This document shows positions 1-6,125 of a stretch of 6,125 nucleotides of DNA, one piece after another (within the stretch, counting starts at the first letter, position 1; every line of letters starts with the position of its first letter). The DNA is taken from assembly GCA_910586355.1 (NCBI GenBank), contig CAJUHJ010000036.1, forward strand, positions 1 to 6,125, read 5' to 3'. The notes beneath the pieces were generated by a model that saw only the letters and a program-made list of their open reading frames with translations, was not told the DNA's origin and made no database searches. Made by a program: the position numbers and the translations under genes. This DNA is from an uncultured Lachnospiraceae bacterium. Its GTDB lineage: Bacteria; Bacillota; Clostridia; Lachnospirales; Lachnospiraceae.

Positions 1-550
1 TTTTTTCAATAATTTCAACTAATTCTTGAAATTTGTTGTAATTAAATGTCGTTTGCGATACAATGCAGACCTTTTCTCCTATTTTTAAGGTAAAATTTTC
101 GGCTTCTTCTCGTGTTTGAAGAACAGATGTTTTGTCTGGGTTCGACCAGCCTTTAATTCCTTCCACTTCAGGATGGGAATCATTGCCTATAATGATAATA
201 TGATACCCTTTCTGGCTGTACTCTTCTACAATTCTATGAATTTTTAAAACAAATGGACAAGTTGCATCTACAATCTGGAATCCGGCATCTTTTATTTTAC
301 CGTAAACGGATTTTGAAATTCCATGTGAACGTATTACCATGATGCCTCCGGAAATCTCTGCCAGTTCCGATTCATTGCAAACGGCATGGACGCCTTTTTC
401 TTCTAAATCTCTGACAACTTCTTCGTTGTGGATAATTGGGCCAAATGTATAAACCGGTATATTGCTGTTTTTCGCTTCTTCATATACTTTATCTACAGCA
501 CGTTTTACGCCAAAACAAAATCCTGCGCTTTTTGCTAAGATTACATTCAT
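1..550 (-). CDS. ispH: 4-hydroxy-3-methylbut-2-enyl diphosphate reductase (IspH/LytB), 5' part, runs off the window
   Basis: IspH carries out the last step of the MEP isoprenoid pathway. It reduces HMBPP to IPP and DMAPP in the cytosol using a [4Fe-4S] cluster. I translated 183 residues from the ATG at 550 to the window edge with no stop. Visible family marks are AGFCFGVKRA (residues 9-18) with cluster ligand Cys12, IHN with His41, RSHG with His76, DATCP with second ligand Cys98, HPEVEG (126-131) with His126 and catalytic Glu128, and SQTT (165-168). The third cluster cysteine, expected near residue 195-200, lies outside. The ATG is one base after the cmk stop, and AGGAGA at 560-565 lies inside the end of cmk, so translation is probably coupled. 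A stand-alone IspH is about 280-320 residues. In many Clostridia the protein continues into ribosomal protein S1 repeats; whether it does so here cannot be seen. Confidence 0.96.
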   Translation of the reverse strand, partial: MNVILAKSAGFCFGVKRAVDKVYEEAKNSNIPVYTFGPIIHNEEVVRDLEEKGVHAVCNESELAEISGGIMVIRSHGISKSVYGKIKDAGFQIVDATCPFVLKIHRIVEEYSQKGYHIIIIGNDSHPEVEGIKGWSNPDKTSVLQTREEAENFTLKIGEKVCIVSQTTFNYNKFQELVEIIEK

Positions 551-551
551 G

Positions 552-1211
552 TTACATTCTCTCCTGACAGATTTTCTGGATAGCTTCGGCAGTTTGTGCA
601 ATTGTTAAATTGGATGAATCTAATAAAATTGCGTCTTTGGCCTGCTTTAACGGAGATATATCTCTGTGCATATCCCGGTAATCACGTTCTTCTATATCCG
701 TTTGAATGGCTTCTAAGCTACATTCTTCGCCTTTTTCCTGTAATTCATCATAGCGACGTTTGGCTCTGGCTGTTACGCTTGCAGTCAGATAAACTTTAAC
801 TTCAGCATTTGGCAGTACGCACGTCCCAATATCTCTGCCATCCATTATGACATTTGTACTGTCCGCCAGTTTTTGCTGAAGAGACGTCAGTTTTTTTCTG
901 ACAGACGGATATACACTGGTGGAACTCGCCATATTTCCCACCTCTTCATTCCGGATTTCTCCGGTTACATTTTCACCATTTAAGATTACCTGCTGTTCTC
1001 CGTTTTGATAACAGATAGAAATGTCAATTGCTTGTGCAGCGGCGGATATTTCTGTTTCATTGCTGCTGTCTAAATTCTGTTTTAGAAAATAAAGCGCCAT
1101 CGCGCGGTACATAGCGCCGGTATCTACATAGATAAATCCCATTTCCTTTGCAAGTTTTTTGGCTATTGTGCTCTTTCCAGCTCCTGCCGGACCGTCAATT
1201 GCAATGTTCAT
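552..1211 (-). CDS. cmk: Cytidylate kinase (CMP/dCMP kinase)
   Basis: Cytidylate kinase moves a phosphate from ATP to CMP or dCMP, giving CDP or dCDP for nucleic acid and phospholipid synthesis in the cytosol. The 219-residue length matches the usual 215-230. The P-loop GPAGAGKST is at residues 7-15 and DTGAMYRA at 30-37. IRNEEV is at 87-92 in the CMP-binding insert region, DGRDIGT at 124-130, and the lid-type ARAKRR at 148-153. The C-terminal RDISPLKQAKDA (183-194) carries the SPL and DA positions typical of Cmk. The start is supported by AAGGAATGG about 8-10 bases upstream; an ATG inside that stretch is out of frame. The gene sits 21 bases after the flavoprotein gene and one base before ispH, the usual clostridial arrangement. 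I see nothing broken or unusual in it. Confidence 0.97.
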   Translation of the reverse strand: MNIAIDGPAGAGKSTIAKKLAKEMGFIYVDTGAMYRAMALYFLKQNLDSSNETEISAAAQAIDISICYQNGEQQVILNGENVTGEIRNEEVGNMASSTSVYPSVRKKLTSLQQKLADSTNVIMDGRDIGTCVLPNAEVKVYLTASVTARAKRRYDELQEKGEECSLEAIQTDIEERDYRDMHRDISPLKQAKDAILLDSSNLTIAQTAEAIQKICQERM

Positions 1212-1232
1212 TCTGTTTTACCATTCCTTTTT

Positions 1233-2465
1233 TTATTTTTCAATACTGTTTCCAGCCAGATACCCGGTCGACCATGCAATTTGAAGATTAAAGCCGCCGG
1301 TTTTTGCGTCTAAATCTAACACTTCTCCGGCAAAATAAAGTCCCGAAACCAGTTTGGACTCCATCGTAGAAGGGTTAATTTCCTTTACAGAAATTCCCCC
1401 GTTTGTAATAATGGCCTCGTGAAAATCTCTCGTTCCTGTCAGGGTAACGGGAAACGCTTTGAGTAACTCTATCATCTTTTTGCGTTCTTCCTTTGTGACT
1501 TCATTAACTTTTTTTTCTATATCTATCCCAGAAAGAGAAAGAAACACCGGAATCATTTTTGCCGGAAGAAGACCATGAATAGAATTTTTGAATTGTTTAT
1601 TGGAATATTCTTTAAAATCACGCAAAATCCGTTTGTCAAGCTGTTCTACATTTAATGCCGGTTTTAAATCTATCTGCATAGTAAGTTCTTGTTTTTTTAA
1701 TTCTTTTCCAATAAGGCTGCTGGCAGTTAAAACCAATGGACCACTGACTCCAAAATGAGTAAATAACAGTTCTCCAAAATCTTCAAATACAACCTTTTTC
1801 CCTTTTCGGATGGAAATTTTTATGTTTTTTAGGGAAAGTCCCTGCATTTCAGTAATATAAGGCTCCTTTGTTGTCAACGGCACCAATGCTGGAATAAGTT
1901 CCGTCACGTTATGCCCACATGTTCTTGCAAACATATATCCGTCTCCAGTAGAGCCTGTGCCAGGATAAGATATGCCTCCGGTAGAGACGATAACGGCATC
2001 TCCAAAGATATTTGACCCATCTTCCAATAAAACGCCTTTTACCACATGATCTTCTACTATAAGTTTTTGTACTCTTGTAAAAAGATGTATCGCAACGCCG
2101 GCGCGTTCTAACGCTTTTCTTAACGCCAAAATAACATCTGAAGAATGATCCGATACTGGAAAAACGCGATTTCCACGCTCTATTTTTGTTTTTACGCCAT
2201 GCGCTTCAAAAAAATCAATTACACGAAAGTTATCGAAGGCATACAAAGCGCTGTATAAGAATTTGGGATTTGTAATGATATTAGAAAACAGAGTATCCAT
2301 ATCCGAAGCATTTGTCAGATTGCACCGCCCTTTTCCGGTAATATACAGTTTTTTTCCCAGCTTTTCATTTTTTTCAAACAAGGATACGGAATGTCCGTTT
2401 TCTGCCGCTGCAAGCGCTGCAAACATTCCAGCTGCTCCGCCCCCGACTACAATCACATGTTTCAT
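1233..2465 (-). CDS. HI0933/YhiN-type FAD-dependent flavoprotein (NAD(P)/FAD oxidoreductase-like)
   Basis: This 410-residue protein belongs to the HI0933/YhiN flavoprotein family, often annotated as NAD(P)/FAD-dependent or aminoacetone-oxidase-like oxidoreductase. Its substrate is not established, so I give no gene symbol. An N-terminal Rossmann FAD-binding fold is visible: VVGGGAAGM at residues 6-14 with acidic Glu31 at the end of the second strand, then the family signature GKGRCNLTN at 44-52. RVFPVS is at 100-105 and TGGISYPGTGSTGDGY at 162-177. The C-terminal FAD-contacting segment is GLYFAGEVLD (375-384) followed by GGFNLQIAWSTG (390-401). No signal peptide or membrane segment is seen, so it should be cytosolic. 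The start codon overlaps the stop of the upstream regulator (ATGA), and AGGAGA at 2472-2477 is 6 bases before it. Linkage to cmk and ispH is recurrent in Clostridia, but its meaning is unknown. Confidence 0.93.
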   Translation of the reverse strand: MKHVIVVGGGAAGMFAALAAAENGHSVSLFEKNEKLGKKLYITGKGRCNLTNASDMDTLFSNIITNPKFLYSALYAFDNFRVIDFFEAHGVKTKIERGNRVFPVSDHSSDVILALRKALERAGVAIHLFTRVQKLIVEDHVVKGVLLEDGSNIFGDAVIVSTGGISYPGTGSTGDGYMFARTCGHNVTELIPALVPLTTKEPYITEMQGLSLKNIKISIRKGKKVVFEDFGELLFTHFGVSGPLVLTASSLIGKELKKQELTMQIDLKPALNVEQLDKRILRDFKEYSNKQFKNSIHGLLPAKMIPVFLSLSGIDIEKKVNEVTKEERKKMIELLKAFPVTLTGTRDFHEAIITNGGISVKEINPSTMESKLVSGLYFAGEVLDLDAKTGGFNLQIAWSTGYLAGNSIEK

Positions 2466-3391
2466 TTCTGTTCTCCTATATTCAAATTAGCATAGTGCAT
2501 TTGAAGCGAATCATCCATAGAATCAATTTCATCATTTTCATATACCTGGTATTCATCCCAGATTTTCTCCAGCATTTTCAGTGTCTTTGCAACTTCCGAC
2601 TGTTTTTTCATACACAAAGCCACAATCAGGGAGTTAATCACACTTAAAGGAGCAACTAAAGAATCTACAATAGACGCCATATCGCTTTTGGCAATTAAAT
2701 TGCAGGAAGAATATAGATTCATAGGAGAATGTACGCTGTCTGTCAGTGTAATTACTTTGGCTTTCCGATGATTTGCAAATTCCATAGCCTTAAGGGTTCG
2801 CATAGAATATCTTGGAAAACTGATACCTATAATAATATCTTCACTTCCAATTCGAAGCATTTGTTCAAATAATTCACTGGAACTGTTTGTATTAAGAAGA
2901 CATACATGGTCAAACATTAAGTTGAAGTAAAATGCAAGAAAACCTGCAAGCGGGGCGCAGCTTCGAATCCCTATAATATAAATACTTTTGGCATTTAAAA
3001 TCATATCCACTGCAAGTTCAAATGTGGTTTGGTCAATTTGTTCTAAGGTATTTTTAATATTATCTACATCTGATTTTAAAACAGTTTCTAAAATCTGAGG
3101 CTGGCTGATTCTGCCGTATTTGACTTCCATTTTCTGAATGGAGTTTAACTTGTTGCTCACAAGTTCTTCTAATGCTTTTTGAAACTGCGGGTATCCCTTA
3201 TATCCAAGATGAATAGCAAAACGGACAACCGTAGATTCACTTACACCCACTACACCTCCGAGTTTTGCCGCAGTGAGAAAGGCAGCTTTATCGTAATTAT
3301 CGGTAATATATGTGGCAAGCAGTTTCTGCCCTTTGCTCATACTGCTGTATTTCCGATTAATACGGCTGCTCAAATCGTTTGTATTCCCCAT
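2462..3391 (-). CDS. MurR/RpiR family transcriptional regulator (HTH + SIS domains)
   Basis: The protein (309 residues from the preferred start) has the two-part RpiR layout. The N-terminal HTH_6 domain covers about residues 1-77, with the recognition region VGVSESTVVRFAIHLGYKGY at 48-67. A SIS domain covers about 125-260, including SIYIIGIRSCAPLAGFLAF (136-154) and GISFPRYSMRTLKAMEFA (189-206). SIS domains in this family usually sense phosphosugars; the ligand here is unknown and no sugar gene is in view. The frame stays open to an ATG at 3484, but that extension would translate the hairpin behind oadA and looks nothing like the family. I prefer the ATG at 3391, because the following NDLSSRINRKYSSMSKGQK matches the usual family N-terminus. 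An AGGGAAGGA site lies 14 bases upstream, which is rather far. An ATG at 3421 (319 residues) is the main alternative. It overlaps the next gene by 4 bases, so the two are probably co-translated. Confidence 0.9.
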   Translation of the reverse strand: MGNTNDLSSRINRKYSSMSKGQKLLATYITDNYDKAAFLTAAKLGGVVGVSESTVVRFAIHLGYKGYPQFQKALEELVSNKLNSIQKMEVKYGRISQPQILETVLKSDVDNIKNTLEQIDQTTFELAVDMILNAKSIYIIGIRSCAPLAGFLAFYFNLMFDHVCLLNTNSSSELFEQMLRIGSEDIIIGISFPRYSMRTLKAMEFANHRKAKVITLTDSVHSPMNLYSSCNLIAKSDMASIVDSLVAPLSVINSLIVALCMKKQSEVAKTLKMLEKIWDEYQVYENDEIDSMDDSLQMHYANLNIGEQK

Positions 3392-3434
3392 TATATTATT
3401 TTTTGTCCTTCCCTTTTTCATACATATGATTTCC

Positions 3435-3477
3435 AAACAGCCACCTGCCAGAATAGCATCCTGACAAGTGGCTGTTT
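3435..3477 (-). terminator. Strong hairpin after oadA, probable weak terminator or attenuator
   Basis: An inverted repeat begins 17 bases after the oadA stop codon. The outer 10 bases (3468-3477 and 3435-3444, AAACAGCCAC against GTGGCTGTTT) pair perfectly. Seven further pairs (3461-3467 with 3445-3451) continue the stem with two G-U wobbles, leaving a 9-base loop. In the direction of the genes the stem is followed by only three Ts and then GG, so it is a poor classical intrinsic terminator. Read on the plus strand the trailing TTTTATT is slightly better. It may partly terminate oad transcripts, or protect or process their 3' end, while letting some transcription into the regulator gene. The hairpin itself is certain; its role is inferred. 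Confidence 0.7.
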
Positions 3478-3493
3478 TATTCATACTGCCTAT

Positions 3494-4921
3494 TTATACC
3501 GGATAAGCTCCATTTTTTGTATCGGCAACAGATGAATCTACGCCTTTCTGCTGTGCTTCACGGTATTTAAAGAACTCAGTTGCAACCTGTGGGAATAACG
3601 CATAGGACAAAATATCTTCATCCTGTTGTTTCCACTGTTTCATTTCAGCTTCAATCTTATCTAATTCTGGTTCAAGCAAATCTGCATATCTGCAGGTAAT
3701 TGCATTTTTCTTATCTTCACCTAAAACCTTATCTACAACTTCAGGATTAAATGGTTTAACAGTCTGTCCATATTTACCAAGCAGTACGTCTTTTGTCTCT
3801 TTGGTCGCTACTTTATAGCGTTCACCCATCAATACATTGAATACCGCCTGTGTTCCGACAATCTGGGAAGACGGTGTTACAAGAGGCGGCTCGCCTAAGT
3901 CTTTGCGGACTCTTGGAATCTCCTCTAACACTTCCTGGTACTTATCTTCTGCATTCTGCTCTTTTAACTGGGACACCATGTTGGACAACATTCCGCCCGG
4001 AACCTGGTATAAAAGTGTTTTGATATTTACGCCAAGCACTTTCGGATTCATCAGCCCGCTGTCCAACGCCTCTTCACGCATAGGACGGAAGTAATCTGCA
4101 ATTTCAGCCAGCAGATTCTGATCTAAACCGGTATCGTATTTGGTATCTTTAAATGCTTCTACCATTACTTCTGTTGCCGGCTGGCTGGTACCAAGTGCAA
4201 ACGGCGACATTGCAGTGTCGATAATGTCACACCCGGCTTCAACTGCTTTCATATAAGTCATAGAAGCTACGCCGGAAGTATAATGAGTATGAAGCTCAAT
4301 CGGAAGGGACGTTGCTTTTTTCAAAGCCTGTACCAGTTCCGTTGCTTTTGCAGGAACTAAGAGGCCGGCCATATCTTTAATACAGATGGAGTCAGCTCCC
4401 ATATCTTCAATTTTCTTTGCCATATTTGTCCAGTATTTCAAAGTATACGCATCACCTAATGTATAAGATAACGCTACCTGTGCATGGCCTTTTTCTTTAT
4501 TGCAGGCTGTGACGGCTGTCTGTAAATTACGCATATCATTTAAACAGTCAAAAATACGAATAATATCAATTCCGTTCGCAATTGATTTTTGCACAAAATA
4601 TTCTACAACATCATCTGCATAAGGACGGTATCCAAGAATATTCTGGCCGCGGAATAACATCTGAAGTTTTGTGTTTTTAAATCCAGATTTTAACTTCCTA
4701 AGCCTTTCCCATGGATCTTCTTTTAAGAAACGTAAGGAAGCGTCAAATGTAGCGCCGCCCCAACATTCTACTGCATGGTATCCTACTTTATCCATTTTAT
4801 CAATAATGGGGAGCATCTGCTCTGTTGTCATTCTGGTAGCAATCAGAGACTGGTGCGCATCACGTAATATTGTTTCTGTAATTTTTAATGGTTGTGCTTG
4901 TTGTTTCTTTTTCTCTGCCAT
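3494..4921 (-). CDS. oadA: Oxaloacetate decarboxylase alpha subunit, carboxyltransferase (no biotin domain)
   Basis: This subunit transfers the carboxyl group of oxaloacetate to biotin, releasing pyruvate; the beta subunit then decarboxylates carboxybiotin. The protein (475 residues from the chosen start) has a DRE-TIM-type carboxyltransferase barrel. It shows ETILRDAHQSLIATRM (16-31, metal-binding Asp21), CWGGATFD (54-61), FRGQNILGYR (90-99), CIKDMAG (180-186, Lys182 the likely carbamylated metal ligand), LHTHYTSG (210-217, metal-binding His pair), and MSPFALGTSQPATE (238-251). The PYC/OADA domain follows with PGGMLSN (308-314) and TPSSQIVGTQAVFN (349-362). It ends shortly afterwards at GAYPV. 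The biotin attachment motif (AMKM type) and about 120 C-terminal residues of the long OadA form are absent, so the carrier must be a separate protein. An ATG at 4930 is also in frame but lies only 2 bases from the AGGAGG at 4933-4938. The ATG at 4921, 11 bases away, fits better. Pyruvate carboxylase subunit B is similar, but adjacent oadB favours the decarboxylase. Confidence 0.93.
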   Translation of the reverse strand: MAEKKKQQAQPLKITETILRDAHQSLIATRMTTEQMLPIIDKMDKVGYHAVECWGGATFDASLRFLKEDPWERLRKLKSGFKNTKLQMLFRGQNILGYRPYADDVVEYFVQKSIANGIDIIRIFDCLNDMRNLQTAVTACNKEKGHAQVALSYTLGDAYTLKYWTNMAKKIEDMGADSICIKDMAGLLVPAKATELVQALKKATSLPIELHTHYTSGVASMTYMKAVEAGCDIIDTAMSPFALGTSQPATEVMVEAFKDTKYDTGLDQNLLAEIADYFRPMREEALDSGLMNPKVLGVNIKTLLYQVPGGMLSNMVSQLKEQNAEDKYQEVLEEIPRVRKDLGEPPLVTPSSQIVGTQAVFNVLMGERYKVATKETKDVLLGKYGQTVKPFNPEVVDKVLGEDKKNAITCRYADLLEPELDKIEAEMKQWKQQDEDILSYALFPQVATEFFKYREAQQKGVDSSVADTKNGAYPV

Positions 4922-4932
4922 TCTTTTCATAT

Positions 4933-4938
4933 CCTCCT
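4933..4938 (-). promoter_or_regulatory. Ribosome binding site deciding the oadA start
   Basis: A perfect AGGAGG lies in the 22-base gap between the oadB stop and oadA. It is 2 bases before the ATG at 4930, too close for normal initiation, and 11 bases before the in-frame ATG at 4921. This argues that the protein begins MAEKKK rather than MKRMAEKKK. Confidence 0.7.
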
Positions 4939-4943
4939 ATTTT

Positions 4944-6092
4944 TTATATACCAAATATCGCCATAAATATACCGGCAGCTACGGCTGTTCCAATAACTCC
5001 AGCAACGTTCGGTCCCATTGCATGCATCAGTAAGAAGTTGGTCGGATCTTCTTCTGCACCTACTTTTTGTGAAACTCTGGCTGCCATAGGAACCGCAGAA
5101 ACTCCGGCGGAACCAATCAGAGGATTGATTTTGCCTTTTGTCAGAACGCACAAGATTTTACCAAATAATACTCCGGCTGCCGTACCGAATACGAATGCGA
5201 CAAGTCCTAAAATTACAATTTTTATTGTACTGATATTTAAAAATGCTTCTGCACTTGTGGTTGCCCCTACGGATGTACCAAGTAAAATTACGACTATGTA
5301 CATCAATGCATTAGAAGCGGTATCCTGAAGCTGGCGTACAACGCCGGATTCGCGGAATAAGTTTCCTAACATCAACATACCAACCAATGGAGCTGTTGTC
5401 GGAAGAATCATACATACGACAATTGTAACAACGATTGGGAATAAAATTTTCTCTAATTTGGAAACAGGCCTTAAGTTTTCCATAACAATGGCGCGTTCTT
5501 TTTTCGTTGTAAGCAGCTTCATAACTGGAGGCTGGATAATTGGAACTAACGCCATGTAAGAATATGCAGCTACTGCAATTGGTCCCATCAGGCCGGTCTG
5601 TGCTAATTTTCCAGCGAGGAAAATAGAAGTCGGGCCGTCTGCACCACCGATAATAGAAACTGCTGCTGCAGCTTTGTCATTAAAGCCCATTAAGATTGCA
5701 AGCAAATACGCGCCGAAAATACCAAACTGCGCCGCCGCGCCAAGCAGAAAGCTGATTGGATTTGCAATCAACGGACCAAAGTCTGTCATTGCACCGACCC
5801 CAAGGAAAATCAGGGAAGGCAGAATAGACCATTCGTCCATTAAATAAAAATAATGAAGTAAACCGCCGATACCATTACTCGTTTCTTCCGGACTTGCGAT
5901 AATATCTGGATAAATATTAACCAGAAGCATACCGAACGCAATCGGAACGAGAAGTAATGGCTCATAGCCTCTTGCAATCGCCAGATATAAGAATATACAG
6001 GCCACTGCGATCATGAGGTAATTTCCCCAGGTCAGATTCAAAAATGCTGTCTGATGCAGGAGATTCCCCATTGTATCGAGAATATATGACAT
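4944..6092 (-). CDS. oadB: Sodium ion-translocating decarboxylase beta subunit
   Basis: OadB is the integral membrane subunit that decarboxylates carboxybiotin and uses the energy to export Na+. The 382 residues are mostly hydrophobic, with about nine membrane-spanning or re-entrant stretches (for example near 25-60, 111-137, 167-190, 214-240, 287-316 and 353-380). Family marks are IIGGADGPTSIFLAGKLAQ (147-165), where Asp152 corresponds to the essential Na+-site Asp of the Klebsiella subunit, NPLIGSAGVSAVPMAARVSQ (323-342), with the Ser and Arg of the proposed ion/proton path, and HAMGPNVAGVIG (357-368). The length suits the shorter OadB/GcdB/MmdB type. The start is well supported by AGGAGG at 6103-6108, 10 bases upstream. 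The same subunit type serves methylmalonyl-CoA and glutaconyl-CoA decarboxylases, but the OadA-type alpha subunit 22 bases downstream points to oxaloacetate. Confidence 0.96.
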   Translation of the reverse strand: MSYILDTMGNLLHQTAFLNLTWGNYLMIAVACIFLYLAIARGYEPLLLVPIAFGMLLVNIYPDIIASPEETSNGIGGLLHYFYLMDEWSILPSLIFLGVGAMTDFGPLIANPISFLLGAAAQFGIFGAYLLAILMGFNDKAAAAVSIIGGADGPTSIFLAGKLAQTGLMGPIAVAAYSYMALVPIIQPPVMKLLTTKKERAIVMENLRPVSKLEKILFPIVVTIVVCMILPTTAPLVGMLMLGNLFRESGVVRQLQDTASNALMYIVVILLGTSVGATTSAEAFLNISTIKIVILGLVAFVFGTAAGVLFGKILCVLTKGKINPLIGSAGVSAVPMAARVSQKVGAEEDPTNFLLMHAMGPNVAGVIGTAVAAGIFMAIFGI

Positions 6093-6102
6093 TGTCTTTC
6101 AA

Positions 6103-6108
6103 CCTCCT
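6103..6108 (-). promoter_or_regulatory. Ribosome binding site of oadB
   Basis: A perfect AGGAGG lies 10 bases before the oadB ATG and directly follows the probable stop codon of the upstream gene (6111-6113). The compact spacing suggests that oadB is internal to an operon and has no promoter of its own immediately upstream. Confidence 0.75.
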
Positions 6109-6110
6109 GA

Positions 6111-6125
6111 TTAATTGTTTAATGT
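6111..6125 (-). CDS. Possible last codons of the upstream gene, perhaps the biotin carrier protein
   Basis: One minus-strand frame entering from the window edge reads Thr-Leu-Asn-Asn and then TAA, just upstream of the oadB ribosome binding site. Biotin carrier (BCCP-like) subunits of sodium-pumping decarboxylases often end in a V-x-TLN tail, and such a gene is needed because the alpha subunit has no biotin domain. Four codons cannot prove this. It is a contextual guess, and the stretch could equally be intergenic. Confidence 0.3.
   Translation of the reverse strand, partial: TLNN

Noticed and set aside
3390..3395. TATAAT on the minus strand, resembling a -10 promoter box for the regulator.
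   Set aside because: It overlaps the preferred start codon, so a transcript from it would begin inside the gene, and no matching -35 box is seen at the right distance.
3392..3434. Possible promoter or riboswitch between the hairpin and the regulator gene.
   Set aside because: The stretch is too short for a known riboswitch aptamer and has no convincing paired -35 and -10 boxes.
3179..3535. Open frame of 118 codons on the plus strand across the regulator gene, the hairpin and the oadA end.
   Set aside because: It is a shadow of the regulator gene, crosses the hairpin, and has no family resemblance.
4927..5151. Open frame of 74 codons on the minus strand in another frame within oadB.
   Set aside because: It is fully inside strongly conserved oadB sequence, is Arg/Ser-rich as frame-shadow products often are, and shows no recognisable domain.
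4888..5328. Open frame of 146 codons on the plus strand opposite oadB and the start of oadA.
   Set aside because: It lies antisense to clear oadB and oadA coding sequence, has low-complexity composition that mirrors the hydrophobic oadB codons, and resembles no known family.
1..6125. Search for CRISPR arrays, insertion sequences, tRNA/rRNA genes and long repeats.
   Set aside because: Nearly the whole window is conserved coding sequence, and I saw no regularly spaced repeats, transposase frames or RNA gene signatures.

Overview
The window looks like chromosomal DNA from an anaerobic Gram-positive bacterium of the class Clostridia, most plausibly a Lachnospiraceae-type gut organism. The reasons are the AT-rich composition, the strong AGGAGG-type ribosome binding sites, the split sodium-pumping oxaloacetate decarboxylase, and the gene run of HI0933-type flavoprotein, cmk and ispH, which is common in Clostridia. 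The genus cannot be fixed from this sequence alone. All recognisable genes are on the minus strand, so transcription runs from high to low coordinates.

Right half (about 6125 to 3494): an energy-conserving membrane decarboxylase module. The last codons of an upstream gene, possibly the biotin carrier protein, end at 6111. They are followed by oadB (carboxybiotin-driven Na+ pump) and oadA (carboxyltransferase subunit). The alpha subunit lacks the C-terminal biotin domain of the long OadA form, so the biotin carrier must be a separate protein. Together the subunits should convert oxaloacetate to pyruvate and CO2 while exporting Na+.

Junction (3392 to 3493): 102 bases without coding sequence. 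They hold a 17-bp-stem hairpin directly after the oadA stop, which probably acts as a terminator, attenuator or processing/stability element between the two gene groups.

Left half (3391 to 1): a tightly packed run of a MurR/RpiR-type regulator (HTH plus SIS domain), an HI0933/YhiN-type FAD flavoprotein (4-base overlap), cytidylate kinase cmk (21-base gap) and the start of ispH (1-base gap), which leaves the window after 183 codons. cmk serves CMP/dCMP phosphorylation and ispH makes the isoprenoid precursors IPP and DMAPP. In many Clostridia ispH is fused to ribosomal protein S1, and the fusion point would lie outside this window.

I see no mobile element, CRISPR array, RNA gene or clearly novel system. 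The noteworthy points are the hairpin, the split biotin arrangement, and a sugar-phosphate-type regulator translationally coupled to housekeeping genes.
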